Shown: one piece after another, positions 1 through 12,494 of the stretch
Position numbering within the stretch: position 1 is the stretch's first letter
How the letters are laid out: every line of letters starts with the position of its first letter
Source of the DNA: Adineta steineri
Taxonomy: Eukaryota > Rotifera > Eurotatoria > Adinetida > Adinetidae
Assembly (NCBI GenBank): GCA_905250115.1
Contig: CAJNOI010000023.1
Coordinates: 143,924-207,923 of the forward strand
Length of the DNA stretch: 64,000 nucleotides
Reading direction: 5' to 3'
Notes under the pieces: generated by a model
Databases searched by the model: none
The model's input: the letters and a program-made list of their open reading frames with translations, nothing else
What the model was told of the DNA's origin: nothing
Translations under genes and position numbers: made by a program

Positions 1-359
1 GGACAATTACTTGAGAAAAGTATTCATTGGATTAGAAACGATTCTCTAGTCTTGTAGCACAAATTACAAAAACTATGTAACAAGCAAGAGAAATATCTAA
101 TGTATATTATTCATAAAAAATGAATTCTAATTTGAAATAGCTCTAATATTTATATATAAATTAAATAGATCATGTTGATCGATTTCCAGTTTTGTTGAAC
201 AAAAACTTGACTAATCTCATTTTTTCTTATAATTCAATATTTTCTAAATACAATAGACGTATGTTTTTATATGACGAATAATATTTGTAACTACAGATGA
301 AGTTTATTAATTAAAAAGAAAAAGCTGGTTTAAAATAACAAAATTTTAATATAAAAAAT

Positions 360-1673
360 TTATTTTTTTTCTGTAAAATTTTCAGGTCGAACAAAACATT
401 TAAGTGCTCCACCTTCTTTATCATCGAATTGTTTATAATAATCAGGTACTTGATTAAGTGTCAAATTATGTGATACAACAAATGTTGGATCAAATTCACC
501 TGAACGAATTTTTTCTAAACACATTTTCCAATGTTTTTGTGTATAAGATTGTCCACCAACAATTTGTAAATGTTTTTCCATCATTGGTCCAATAGGAAAA
601 TGATTAACAGTATTATTATAAACTCCAATAATTGATATTGTACCAGCTTTACGTGTACATGTTATCATTTCAGTTAAAATATCTCCAGCATCAGTTTCTA
701 AATTAAGAAAACGTTCAACTTTATGAAGTAATGATTTAGCATAATCAAAACCAGCCGCTTCTAATGAACAATCAACACCACCAGGAACCATTTCAAGTAA
801 TTTTTTTGTTGTATCAACTTCTTTAAAATTAATTATTTCAATTCCTAATGTTTTTGATGCTATTTCAAGTCTTTCAGGAACTGAATCAATACCAATAATA
901 CGTTTAGCACCAATTATTTGACACCAACGTGCTTCAAGTAATCCAATTGGACCAAGACCCCAAATAGCAACAGTTGAATCTTTTTTAACATTACCAATAT
1001 AACATCCATGATATGCTGTTGGAATAATATCAGATAAATAAAGTGCTTTATTATCAGGTACATCATCTGGTATTGGTAAACAATTCATATCAGCAAATGG
1101 TACACGAACATATTCAGCTTGTCCACCAGGTACACCACCAGTTAAATGTGAATAACCAAAAAGAGCAGCTGTTTTTTGTCCATACAGATTTTCTTGAAGT
1201 TTTGATGGATTTGTTGTATCACAAACAGAATATTCTTCACGTTTACAATAATCACAAAATCCACAAGCAATATTAAATGCAACAACAACACGTTGTCCAA
1301 TATGTAAATTTTTAACTTGATCACCAATTTGTTCAATAGTACCCATAAATTCATGACCAAGAATATCTCCATCATGCATATCAAGCATTGTATTATTATA
1401 TAAATGTAAATCAGAACCACAAACTGTTGTTGCACTTATTTTTAATAAAATATCACGTGGATCAGATATCATCGGCATTGGTTTTTCAACATATTCAACA
1501 TTTCGTTTTCCACGCCATATTATTGCATGTTGTTTACGACTTTCATCATATTGTGGTTGACTTGGTGTACTAAAATTATTTATATATATCAAAAGAAGAT
1601 TTTTATTCAAAATAACTTACGATGTTGGTAATTTTCCTGCTACTTTATCAGCTATTTGTGATGCAAGATTCAT
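360..1673 (-). CDS. Zinc-dependent alcohol dehydrogenase (formaldehyde dehydrogenase-like MDR family)
   Basis: Two exons: 1621-1673 (ATG at 1673) and 360-1569, joined over a 51-nt GT-AG intron, give 420 aa. Visible residues are those of a medium-chain zinc dehydrogenase: catalytic zinc Cys68 in CGSD and His90-Glu91 in GHE, four structural-zinc cysteines at 120, 123, 126 and 134, and a GLGPIG dinucleotide-binding loop in the second half. By family it oxidises an alcohol or hydroxymethyl adduct using NAD(P); the insert between the cysteine cluster and the Rossmann fold resembles the formaldehyde-dehydrogenase-like subgroup of bacteria and fungi. The substrate cannot be read from sequence. The first 18 residues have no zinc-domain features and are separated by the intron, so this may be an acquired gene that gained a short 5' exon. 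Family is certain; subgroup and origin are inference. Confidence 0.9.
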
Positions 1674-4141
1674 TTTAGACGATTTTATCTAGAAAATAAT
1701 ATTACTATTAGCATACATCTATCTATTTATTCATATAAGACGAATAAATGATTATGAAAATATATTTATACTCTTCAGACAAAAGTCAAAGGTCATTTGG
1801 TGCGAAAATAAGAAAAGAAAGAGAACGAGAGAAACCTCTACATAATATAATCTTAAAGATTGTGCTATACATAAATATCTATTAATTGACATAGTTAGAT
1901 ATTGATTAAATAATCGAAGAAATAAAATTGTCCGTTAGAAAACAAGAAAATCAAATCTATCGAATATATTTCTTATTTTATTAATAATTCTAAATAAAAT
2001 GTATATATTCAATAGTGACATCTTATAGATTTATTATCTATTATAAAGATCAACAAAAGTTCACATCTTCATTTTTAATAATCAATATAACTCTAATTAT
2101 AGGACATTTCATTTAAAGTCATTTAACAAATATTTATAAACTTGCATCAATATTCGTTGTTAAAGCTCTTAACTTACTTTGACTTGAGTTAAAATAATTT
2201 ATTCTTAGGAGTATCTCTCTCTCCTCTTTTTTCACGATTTTGAGATCTCAAAAACGGTAACTCAGATCGAATTGAAATTTCACACGGAGTTAGAGGGGGA
2301 TTGTGAAGTGACATAAGTTAGCGCTTTCTGTGAAAATTCCTTTTGAGAAAAATGTACCATTACAAATAAAGGTTGAAAGTTCATGTTTTAACGATTTTAC
2401 AGATAGTCTGTTACGGTAATCTTCTATTTGATCATTTTTTAAAAGCGAATCAGGGGTATCATTAATAATAAACTAATGAAAATATTTTATATCTGTAATA
2501 TTAGAATATTTCAAATACTCTATTAATTAAACTTTCTTTCTTTCTTTCTTTTACATAATCAAATAAGATATTTTCGAAGATAAAATAAATGATATAATAA
2601 TATCAATATGATATTGTTGTATTTCATTTTTTCAGTTTGTTTTTGTATATATATGATCCTTCTTCAACAATAGAGTTGATAGAAGTGAATAATTATTTAA
2701 AAATAAATTCTTTCAAAGTTATTTAGATGAATAGATTATTTCTCAATTGATTAGATATGTATCTCAAGATTTTCTTAGTAGAACTATTCAGAAAAATATA
2801 TATTGTGAACGTGAATTTTTCCATTAGAAATCATTTGAAATATGTAATAATAATGTGTTTATCAAGAAAAATTCGTGGAAAGAATTTAGTCTTGACTAGA
2901 ATCATTTTTCTATTTATCAAATAGTAATATGATATGTCGAAAACTAATGCAAGTTCTCATACAACTTACAAATAGAAATCTTAGATAAATATTCTTCAAT
3001 CTTATAGAGAAGAATACATGTTGATATGTTATTATATTAGTAAAAAAAATATTGTTAATAATTTTTTATAGTTTACTATTTTCTAGTACTACGTTCAAAC
3101 TTTTATACTTTTATATGGTAAGATATAGCATTGACTACTCTATCGAACCATATATTTTCAATTCTATTTTTTCTACCTCTATATGGAAAAATTGAGTGAG
3201 CTTAAAAAAGTACCAAAAATCTTTTTTGCAGTTATTATAGATCTTCAAAACTCTTTTCGGCCGAGAAGCAAATAGATTATCAATATAATTTTCATCCCTT
3301 TTTTTTCCAATGTCACAAAAGTTATTATTTCTGTTTTGTTCAGTCGTTATTTTACATATCACCATATTGAAAAATCTATTCGTATAGCACCAGGACTGTT
3401 TGGCATCTACTCTTCTGGTTTGATATAGTTATTTTTACTACGTGGCATATATGTTCAAAATATATTATAACGAATTGATCAGAAGACGAAGAGTCTAACG
3501 GTCGTTCGAAAGGAAAGAAAAAAAAGCATTGAATATATATTGCGCACATGCTATCATAAACACCGAAAAGAATTAGATTACATATGAAAGATAAAAATTT
3601 TAAAAACAGTGTGAACCAACTGTAAAACATTTTGAATGTAGTACTAAAATACAGTAAACTATGAAAAACTATTAAAAATAACGTCATCATGGTATATATG
3701 TGAATGTTACTGATGTGTGTATATCTATCTATTCATATTCACTATCTTTCTCTTCTTGTTTTGCTTAGTTGAAATAAACTATTATTTTCTAATCATAAAA
3801 TTTCTTTTGTTGTACTATGAAACTTGATTATTTCAGTTTATTTCTAATAAAGATCTTAGAGAATCTATGATTCAATCTTTATATGAATTTTATATTTCTC
3901 ATAATCTATTTATTTCTATTTCTAAGATAAAACTAAAAAATTTATTCGTATTGATAATGATAAAATAAAAGTATTGAATTTCAATAATAGAATATTTATC
4001 AAAACTAGATAAAATCATTTCTTTTCTTTCATTAAAGTATTTTATTTCATATTTTTATCTATTTTATTTCTTATTCGTATATAAATACAAATATTTTCTT
4101 TGTTAAAACAAAAAAACTCTATCAATTGTTTCTTATTAAAA
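1674..4141. other. Intergenic; no gene seen
   Basis: AT-rich sequence between divergently oriented neighbours. The short open frames at 3135-3690 on the minus strand have no recognisable domain and lie in AT-rich sequence; I do not call them. About 2210-2400 is richer in GC and holds a perfect 16-bp palindrome at 2238-2253, possibly an old repeat (see findings). A CTTT-type run lies at about 2528-2550. Confidence 0.6.
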
Positions 4142-4396
4142 ATGTTATCATCACGTTTAATATGTTATTTCTTGTTAATATTATTGTTATTAAATTATTG
4201 TTGTTATGGTCAACATGAAATCCGTAATGCTGTTAAACATAAAGCTAATAGAAAAGTTAATAAAGGTAAACAAGATGTTCGATTTGTTAAAGATAAAACT
4301 CGTGGAGCAATTCAACGAACCGATGCGAAAATCAATCGTAAACAACAAAATGCGAAAAGAAAAGCACATCAAATTAAAACTGTTATTAATTCATAA
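4142..4396 (+). CDS. Small secreted, strongly basic protein of unknown function
   Basis: 84 aa from ATG 4142. A longer frame upstream has only a TTG, so I start at this ATG. Residues 1-23 form a clear signal peptide (basic start, long Leu/Ile/Tyr core, then Cys-Cys-Tyr-Gly). The mature part is about 60 residues, hydrophilic and helix-prone, rich in Lys, Arg, Gln, Asn and Ala, with no cysteine. A TATATAAATA box at 4078-4087 sits about 55-65 bp before the ATG, which supports a real gene. I do not recognise a family. The composition recalls hydrophilic stress or LEA-type proteins, or a cationic secreted peptide, but no diagnostic repeat is present. Confidence 0.6.
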   Translation: MLSSRLICYFLLILLLLNYCCYGQHEIRNAVKHKANRKVNKGKQDVRFVKDKTRGAIQRTDAKINRKQQNAKRKAHQIKTVINS

Positions 4397-5355
4397 AACA
4401 AAACACTATTTTATTTTATCCGTTTTATATATTTCAGCAGATTTTTCATTTAAAATAAATATTTTCTTTGTAGTTTAGAATTGTTTATATATATAAATCT
4501 ATTCAATAAATTTGATAATATTCTCGAAAGATTTATTTCTCGTTAACTTCTTCTTTGTTTGTACCGATTATTTTATGTTTTCTTTATTTGAAATCAATTA
4601 TACAAAAGTGAATTTTATATTTCATTAATTCTAAACACATTCTCAACTTGTAAACGGGTTAGAAATAATATGATTGATAATTCTAATGAGTGAAGATTTT
4701 TCTTTTTGATAAAATAATTTTTTGACTACTTTGTATATATTTTAAAGAATATGGTTTTCAAGTCTTTTCAGTTGATACAATTAAGATAGAAAAAGTAATT
4801 AAACACGTAATTAACGTGGAGCTATGCGAACATAAACACATAAAGTTGAGTATGATGCAGTGTGATATATATAAGACACCTTTACCCACACCCGAATGAA
4901 TAATTACCGAGAGAAGATCAGTTGTAGCATATGGTTTTTGAAATTATCAATTTAATTCTACTATAAACTTCAATTGAATATTTTCTTTCTGGGTATGATA
5001 TTATGAACTATTTTTTTTAAATTATAATAATAAGTGATCGTAGAGAAGTTAATAATCATATTATTTATTATTAAATCAAAAAGACATAGTTAAATCTCTT
5101 GATAATATAATTAAAGAATAGAAGAAAATAATTATCACATTCGGTATTTCATTGAACTTGGATTATTAATTTGAATTGAAATAAGTATAATATGAAAGAA
5201 AAAATTGATATTGATTTACAGTGTCCTCTTTAATAATAATATTCAATTGGTAACAGATGACAAAGCAAGAGAAGAAATATCTTTGAAATGAAACTGAATT
5301 GATTACTAATATATATCTATATTATTTTGTTAGTTTAAAGTAAAAAAGAGAAGGA
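4397..5355. other. Intergenic; probable promoter of the downstream membrane protein
   Basis: No coding signal. A TATATATAA-like stretch at about 4865-4875 is followed by a short CCCACACCC run at about 4885-4893, and could mark transcription initiation for the gene at 5356. This is weak evidence. Confidence 0.35.
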
Positions 5356-6246
5356 ATGGCATTACGTTCAGCTCAAAGTTATCCAATTCGTGGAATATTT
5401 TATTTAATTCGTCATCCAGCATTATGGAGACATCTTGTTTGTGGTTTATTATTAATGATTTTAGTATCAATAATAACATCAGTATTATTATTAGTATTTA
5501 TATTTCCAATTCAATCTCATGTATTAACTGAATATATGTCTGAATGGATAGCATGGATAATAAGTTTTTTTGTAACATTATTTGAAATAGGTGTAACAAT
5601 TCTTGTGTTATCTTCATTATTTCTTGCATATTATATGGATGTTATATTTGATGCTGTTTGGCGTCAAGAAACAATGGGTGTTAATCCTGGAGAAAATCAG
5701 CGATCAATTTCAACAACATATTCATGTATTAAATCATTTTTAATATTAATTTTATTTCGTGTATTTCTTCTTGTTCTAACATCACCATTAAATTTAATTC
5801 CAATACTTGGAACATTTCTTTATATTTATGTAAATGGATATTATTATGCTTGGTCATTACATTGTCGTTATTTTGATTTACTTGGTTTAACATTTTTACA
5901 AGGAAAACATTTTGTTGAAGAAAATCGATCTGATTATACAAATTTTGGTATTGTTGGAGTATTTTTAGAAATGATTCCATTTTTAAATTTAATAACACCA
6001 ATAACAAATGTTATTGGAAGTGCACTTTGGGCTTGTGATATTGAAAGATTTAAAGAACCATTAGCACATCCAAGAAGTTATTTATTAGCACCAAGTCCAG
6101 CTTTAATTGAACAAGGACAAATTGATTATGGTGCTATTAAAAATGAAAAAGAACCAATGGCAATGGCAATGCCACCACCACCAACATATCAAGATGCTGT
6201 ACAAAATAATCTTTATCCATCTGCTCCACCTAATGAAAAAGCTTAA
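5356..6246 (+). CDS. EI24/CysZ/RRT8-like multi-pass membrane protein
   Basis: 296 aa, single exon, ATG at 5356 in a purine-rich context. The N-terminus has the pattern I associate with the EI24-domain superfamily (fungal RRT8/LDS outer-spore-wall proteins, bacterial CysZ, animal EI24): a short amphipathic segment with Pro-Ile-Arg-Gly and an Arg-His-Pro-x-Leu-Trp turn, then hydrophobic segments near residues 27-52, 66-95, 125-150 and 190-225. The C-terminal 60 residues are cytosolic-looking, with Pro-rich sequence containing a PPTY (PPxY) motif that could bind WW domains such as those of Nedd4-type ligases. Likely a lipid-droplet or ER membrane protein if RRT8-like. The family call rests on pattern memory; no enzymatic residue is visible. 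Confidence 0.6.
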   Translation: MALRSAQSYPIRGIFYLIRHPALWRHLVCGLLLMILVSIITSVLLLVFIFPIQSHVLTEYMSEWIAWIISFFVTLFEIGVTILVLSSLFLAYYMDVIFDAVWRQETMGVNPGENQRSISTTYSCIKSFLILILFRVFLLVLTSPLNLIPILGTFLYIYVNGYYYAWSLHCRYFDLLGLTFLQGKHFVEENRSDYTNFGIVGVFLEMIPFLNLITPITNVIGSALWACDIERFKEPLAHPRSYLLAPSPALIEQGQIDYGAIKNEKEPMAMAMPPPPTYQDAVQNNLYPSAPPNEKA

Positions 6247-7934
6247 ATACTTTTCTCTTTTCTTTTTCTTTTTCTTTAATCATTTATTGTTATCGATTGT
6301 GAAATTAATCCAGCATATTTTATGTATATGAAACGATTGATCGGTGCTTGGAAATTGTCTTTATCACTGTAAACTTAAATTTATTTTGCTTTTCTTTTTC
6401 TTTTTCTTATTGATGAACAAGATTTCATACTGATATTATTTATTTATTTCATTCATTCATTTTCCTAAATATTATCTTCTATTATCAATCATATTCGAAA
6501 AAGAAATAAATTCATCAATAAATATTTTCATGTTCTTTGTAAAAGATTTATATGATTAATAATTATTTAAACCGGATGAGAAAAGGTATTGAAATATTTG
6601 ATCATAACGTTGACAAAAACAAAGCTTAATCATATAAATGAACATATTTTAATATTAATTAGATAGAATAAAAATCGACTAATAGTCAAATAATTAGAAA
6701 TATTGAAATCATCTATATTTCATTGTTTTGTAGACATTTTCAAAATTCGTTGGTTATCTTATCTAATAGAAAGAATTTTTCAATAAAAATAAAAAGTAAA
6801 ATATGTATATTTTTACTAATGTAAATATTCAAGTTATGCACTGGTTATATTAATTTCTATTAGAATGAATTTAAAAAAAAATTCAATATTTATTTATATG
6901 ATTACTTTTCCAAAGAAATAATTCAATAAACATTTTCTTTCTTTTCAAATTCTAATTAAAGAAATCGTTTCTTTTTAAATAATTAGCTGAAAAAACTTGT
7001 TTATTAAAATGCAAATAAATATATGAGAAATTATTTTCTTCTCTAATAAAAGAGTTTCTACTTGTTAAATCTTGTTAATAGAACCATATAGTGTATCCGA
7101 AAAGTATTGTTCAAATGGATCTCTTTTTTATTATCTCAATTTTGACTTGATAGAATTTAATTGATTTTATCAAGACATATCTTATTAAAATTTGTTTGAA
7201 AAGACTCTTGATCAAATAGGGAATTGAAGGATTCATATCAGATAATATCTAGTAACCTTTGTTCTTTTAGTTCAAAAGAAAATATAAAAGTGCAACACAT
7301 GACAAAATTCTTGTTTTAAAAACAAGTTTTATTTCTATTCTTATATGTAGACACTTGTATAGTTAGACACTCATTTTTTGACACATTGAACTTCTGATTG
7401 CTTTTTCCCACTAAAAAAGATAAGTTTTTAAAAGAATGAACTCTTTGATGCATTACATCCTCAAAAGGTTTTTTTAAAACAAAAAAACCCATTTAAACCT
7501 ATTGAATGCACCTAGACCGAGAAATTGAAGCTATTAAAAAATGGTCTCTTTCTTATCATTGTTTGATTATAGCTTTAATATAGCCTGAAAGTTTCAGTGA
7601 ATTTTATGGAGAGAGACTTAATCATGCGAAGTAATTAAAAAAAAGAGAAAGATTGTATAATTTGATAAGAGAAATCGTAAATAGACTTAACCTTTGTATA
7701 TGAGTTAAAGTTTGTTTCTGGACTTGAAAATGAATTTGTTGATTTGTAAATTTGTTAAATAATTGAAATTGATTCTCTTAAATATGTTTTATGAATAATA
7801 AAAATAATTAATAAAAGAATAAATATTTCGACAAAATTCAATATACGTATTATAAGAATAAAATAAAGAGAGAAGAAGAAGAACGAAATTGTCACCGGAT
7901 AAAAAAGAAGAGAAAAGAAAAGAAAAGAAAAAGT
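6247..7934. other. Intergenic; no gene seen
   Basis: 3' flanks of two convergent genes. AT-rich with TTTTTC and AAAATTC runs. I find no coding frame, structural RNA or clear repeat. Confidence 0.6.
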
Positions 7935-8133
7935 TTAGAAATGAGATAAATCGTGAATATTAAATTGTGAATCTTCAAATGTTGTTTTATCTAAATCATA
8001 AATGGTTTCAAAATCAAAATCAAATGTTGTTGTCGTTGTTGTTGTTGTTGTTGATGATGATGATGATGAATTAAAATTACATTGTGAATTTTCAATAATA
8101 GATGGTGGTGGTGTTGAAAGAATTTTTTCTCTT

Positions 8134-8165
<32 letters not shown>

Positions 8166-9269
8166 TAATTTTGATTTATTCATTTGATGACGCATTATTG
8201 TTAAAACCATTCGACGAAATAATGGATTTGAATGATCAATTGTTTTTAATTGTTTACTTAATTTTGATGAAATCATTTCATATTCATTGACATTATTTAA
8301 TGAATAATATTCATTATCAATTAATTCACATTTCGTAGGATTTAATGAATAAATATTATCAACTATTTGAAAAAATAATTTTAAATAAGAAATTAAATCA
8401 ATTTCTTACCTGAATTTGAATAATTTGATGTTTGTAAAGGAGATGATGATTTCAACATATCATGTAAAATATTAGGCATTGTTTGTGTTGATAAATGATG
8501 ATAAAAAGATTTATTAATATCTCGTACAGAAGTAAATGTTGTTGATTGTTGATTATTTGTTAAATTTGAACAAGTTGAATTTGATTTATTTAAATAATTT
8601 GTTGTTGTTTTAGAAGATTTTGTTGAATTTTCATTCGATTGAAGTCTTTTTCTTCCTCGAACTTGTTTTGCACGATGATCAATTGTCCACCAACTTGATT
8701 TTCCAGCTATTTCATTTGGAATTCGTACAAAACAATTATGTAATGATAAATTATGTCGAATAGAATTCTAAATTAGAAAAGATATTTTCTCAGATGAATA
8801 AAGAAGAAAGACTAACCTTCCATCCGGTACTACTTTTTTTATCAGCTTTATCACGAAAATAAGGAATATATAAAATCATCCAAGAATAAATTTGTGAAAG
8901 TGTTAATCTTTGTTGATCACTATTTTGAATAGCTTTAGCAATTAATTCAGCATAAGATAAATTTCCCCAAGCATTTTTTCTTGATGTTTGACAATCATTA
9001 AGACCAAGTTCATTTTCAATTAAATTTGCTAATTGTGGATCATAATGAAGAGTTTTTTGTGAAGAATTTTGTGATAAATCTTGTTCATAATGTGAATCAC
9101 TTCTTTTACAAATTTCATCATTTAAATCATCAAAAAATGGAAAATCATTATTTTGTATATCATTTATTAATGAAATACAATTATTTGATGAGGATGATGA
9201 TGGATAAAGATTTTTTTCATTAAAATCATCAAAATCATCAGTAACTATCGATGAACAACTTGCACGCAT
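7935..9269 (-). CDS. FOXO: Forkhead box O transcription factor
   Basis: Three exons, 8817-9269, 8410-8767 and 7935-8362 (phase closes), give 412 aa. The forkhead domain covers about residues 99-190, with recognition helix [10 protein letters not shown] at 152-161 followed by GKSSWW. The first intron splits the domain exactly between GWK and NSIRH, as in other animal FOXO genes. RKRLQS at 190-195 fits the Akt consensus RxRxxS, so Ser195 is the probable insulin/Akt-controlled site beside the nuclear localisation signal (VRGRKR). No clean N-terminal RxRxxT site or third C-terminal Akt site is apparent. The C-terminal region carries homopolymer runs of Asn (ten codons), Ser and Thr encoded by trinucleotide repeats, then an acidic hydrophobic tail (DFDFE...IYDLD) that may be the transactivation segment. 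It controls stress, longevity and metabolism genes in the nucleus. Confidence 0.95.
8030..8165. repeat. Trinucleotide microsatellites inside FOXO exon 3
   Basis: Runs of GTT, GAT, GGT and ATT triplets on the plus strand encode poly-Thr, poly-Ser, a short Pro stretch and poly-Asn on the minus strand. The frame is intact, and lengths are likely to vary between alleles. Confidence 0.85.
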
Positions 9270-12200
9270 TTATTACACCTTAATAAATTAATTTTATCTT
9301 TAGATTTAGAAATAGAAATTTTCTATTGAAAAGATAATTTTCGTTAATATATGACCTTGATTGAAACATATATTTTGAATTGTCAATAGAAATATTTTTG
9401 TAAAAAAATGGAAAATATTATTATTAGAAAATGGAATCGTTCGTCGAATTCTAATTATTTATTTGACCAGTCAAAAATATTTATTTATTTCGAATGAAAG
9501 GTCCTTGAATGAATGATGTATTCTTTATTTCTAATAAATAACCTTGTCCGTTCGATTTTTTTTTCTCTTTCAGAAGGCGTCATCAGCAAACAATTCTTGA
9601 GCTCAAGGACGATCATGGGACAGAAAATAACATCAATTCTTATTCAAGGTCTTTTATTAAATCTTTATTTACAAACTTTTGTCTCGCTTTATTTTTTAAA
9701 ATCAAAATCTTTAATAAAATAAGAAAATTTCTTTAACTTACTTAAGATAGAATATCCAATAATAGAAATCTATTAGAAAGAAGATAAATTCGCCTTTGTT
9801 TTTTTTCGTTTTTTCGTTTTTTTCTTATAAAAAATATGTGTTAAATAAAATGAAATGAAATCACATTGAATAATCTAAAATGGAGTAAAAGTCAATGGTC
9901 AAATAAAAACTATTAAGATATGTAAATAACCTAAATAGAGATTGACCTTGTCATTCAAGGATAACAAAGCTTAACAACAATTATATAAAAAAAAAAAGAA
10001 AAACGTATGTGTCTCAACATTACCCGCGGCTCTCAGACGTCGATAGTCCTTGAACAACAGTAGTAAGGGTGTTGATAACGGAAGGCAAACGACATAGAGA
10101 GAGAACGTCTTTCGAAGAGACAATTTACTTTTCTTTTTTCTATCATCACTGATGAAAAAAAAAGAAACGAAGACGAAGCGCAATGTCGTTCCCTTTATTT
10201 TTTTCTTCTCGTTTTTTTTTCTACTCGCTCTCTCTCTCTTCCTCTCCCTCTCTCTCTCTCTTGTTCGTTATTTTCGCGTCAAACTCATTAAATAATCGTC
10301 ACCAATCTCGTTTAAATAAAGAAAAATGCGTAAAAATCTTTACGTCAGTTAACACGTAAATATACAAATGATAAACAATATTCAAACTATTATTCATTCA
10401 TTCGTTTAATGTTCAATAATTATTATTACTTTTATATCTTATAGAAATCAATTCATTATGAAAATAATTAGCACTTTTTTTATATTTACATTTAGAAAAT
10501 GTTCAAAATCTCAATCAATTATTATATAGAAATTTTAAACAAGAATACAATAATCAATATATTCTTTTCTTTCGTCGAAAAACGATCTTATTTATAGAAA
10601 AAGACGCAATTTTCTCTTGTATTCGTTCTTTAGATAATAACCTCATTGAATAGTTTGTATTAACAAAAGTAAATTATGTTTTGAGAATTTTTCAAACTAT
10701 ATGCTCAATGATTTTTATCGTATTCTTATATAATTGAATAGATTCGATTTTTTATCTTATTCTTCTAATTATTAGGAGATAATTTTATAATCTGTTAGAT
10801 ATGACAATGGTCTTCATAGTATTAAGAACAATCTAATTATTAATTCTTTTATCCAAGGATAAATAAAATAAATATAACAACAAGAATTTTTATCATTATT
10901 ATATACATTTATTTATATACTTAACATTATTCAGATCCAGACAAAATAATTAACAAAAATATTTCAATGAAAAAACAAAGACAAATTCTAATCATTCTCT
11001 TCACATTCGAATTTATCCAATTTTATAACAGAGATTTTCTCATCGATCTATTTATCCAATCAAAATATATGTTAAACTTCATCATTTATTTTACTAAGAA
11101 GATTTTGATGAGAGATACAATGACGATTGAATAATTCAAATGATATGAATAAAAGGAAAATAATAATTATTATTAATTATATGTTAAAATATAATAGAAT
11201 ATATTTTTCTTAAATAACAAGTCTCTTTCCTATATATCTTTCAAATATACTCTCGTTTTTTTTATTGAATTGACAAAAAAATATTCAGAAAAATTGTAAT
11301 GTAATATAAAACAAATATTCATAGACACAATCTTATCGATGAGAAATACAATAAATATTAAATATTGTACTTTAATTGTCAAGAATACATGTTACGTTTC
11401 TTGATCTATTTAGTCATTGAACATAGAAAAACATTGTTTTGTTCTTTCGAACTTCGATAAACACGAATGAGATAGAAACATCGATATTGAAATATTTCAT
11501 TAACTGATGTGAACTCATTCATTTTTTTGTACAACATTCGATTGCATATAAAATGTAGTCTATAATTTTCAAAAAATTATCTCTTATCGTTTTTTGAACA
11601 GAAACTATGCAAAGAATGAAAATTATGTCTGATCTTAAAACACAAGAGTATGAGTATATAATCATTTATCTTCCAAACTCAATTAACATATGAACAGAGT
11701 AATATCGCAATATTTTAAACAGAATATATTACGCATATTGTTTTACTATATTCTTATTCTTTATCTTATCATTTTATTACGTTCTATGATTTTATATTAT
11801 AATTTTTCTTTCTTTCTGTTAATTATACAATGTGTATTACTTAAACTTATCAGAGAAAAAGAAAGCAAAGGGGCAGTATAGTAGATAAATGAAGTGGAGT
11901 ACATGTTTCTTACCACACGTGTTATTAAATTTATTTAAAAGAAAAAAAGATAATATGAGAAACATAAGAACATATACTTTATTAGATAGTAGGTTGAATA
12001 GGTCAGTAGTTTTTTTCTATCTTGTCCAACTATATACAACGGTATATAGATATCATTGACCATCAGTCAGATTTATTCTATACATTATAATCTACAGTAG
12101 TCGAATTTGTTTGAGTAAAATATTATTTTTAAATAGTACCCAGCAAATCTATATATGTACCTATAAATAAAGTATTTTAGTTAGTTAAATATTAAAAGAT

Positions 12201-12494
12201 AAAAAGAGGAAAAATGAGTTGAAGATTTTAAGTTTATAATTACTTGTGACGGATTCTATCCATCACTACCACTCACATATTCTTGACCAAAACATGTCCA
12301 TTGTGCACACACATATGCATTAGTCAGTTTCTATTTAGCTTTTCTTCTCGGACACTTTGACGTCGTTGATGATAAATATATAGGCTAGATTGTTCATTCT
12401 TTAATTTATTCGATTAAATAAAATACGAATGATCAGTCGTTCCGTTACAATTTTATGATTATTGTTTCAAACTTTAGGTGAAGATAAAAAAAAG
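9270..12494. other. Intergenic; FOXO upstream region and monooxygenase upstream region
   Basis: About 10000-10280 is clearly richer in GC and CpG than its surroundings and ends in a CT-rich microsatellite (about 10222-10262). It may be the promoter or 5' UTR of FOXO, whose ATG is at 9269. The rest is AT-rich. ORFs at 9513-9722 and 11690-11881 have no domain and are not called. Confidence 0.4.

Noticed and set aside
3135-3690. Two minus-strand open frames of 76 and 104 codons
   Set aside because: No domain, no splice context and no supporting promoter; their length is explained by chance in AT-rich DNA.
9971-10183. Minus-strand frame of 70 codons upstream of FOXO
   Set aside because: Begins and ends in homopolymer and Phe-rich sequence. 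The GC-rich part is better explained as promoter or 5' UTR.
11690-11881. Hydrophobic 63-codon frame
   Set aside because: Ile/Leu/Tyr-rich peptides arise readily from AT-rich DNA, and no family or gene structure is visible.
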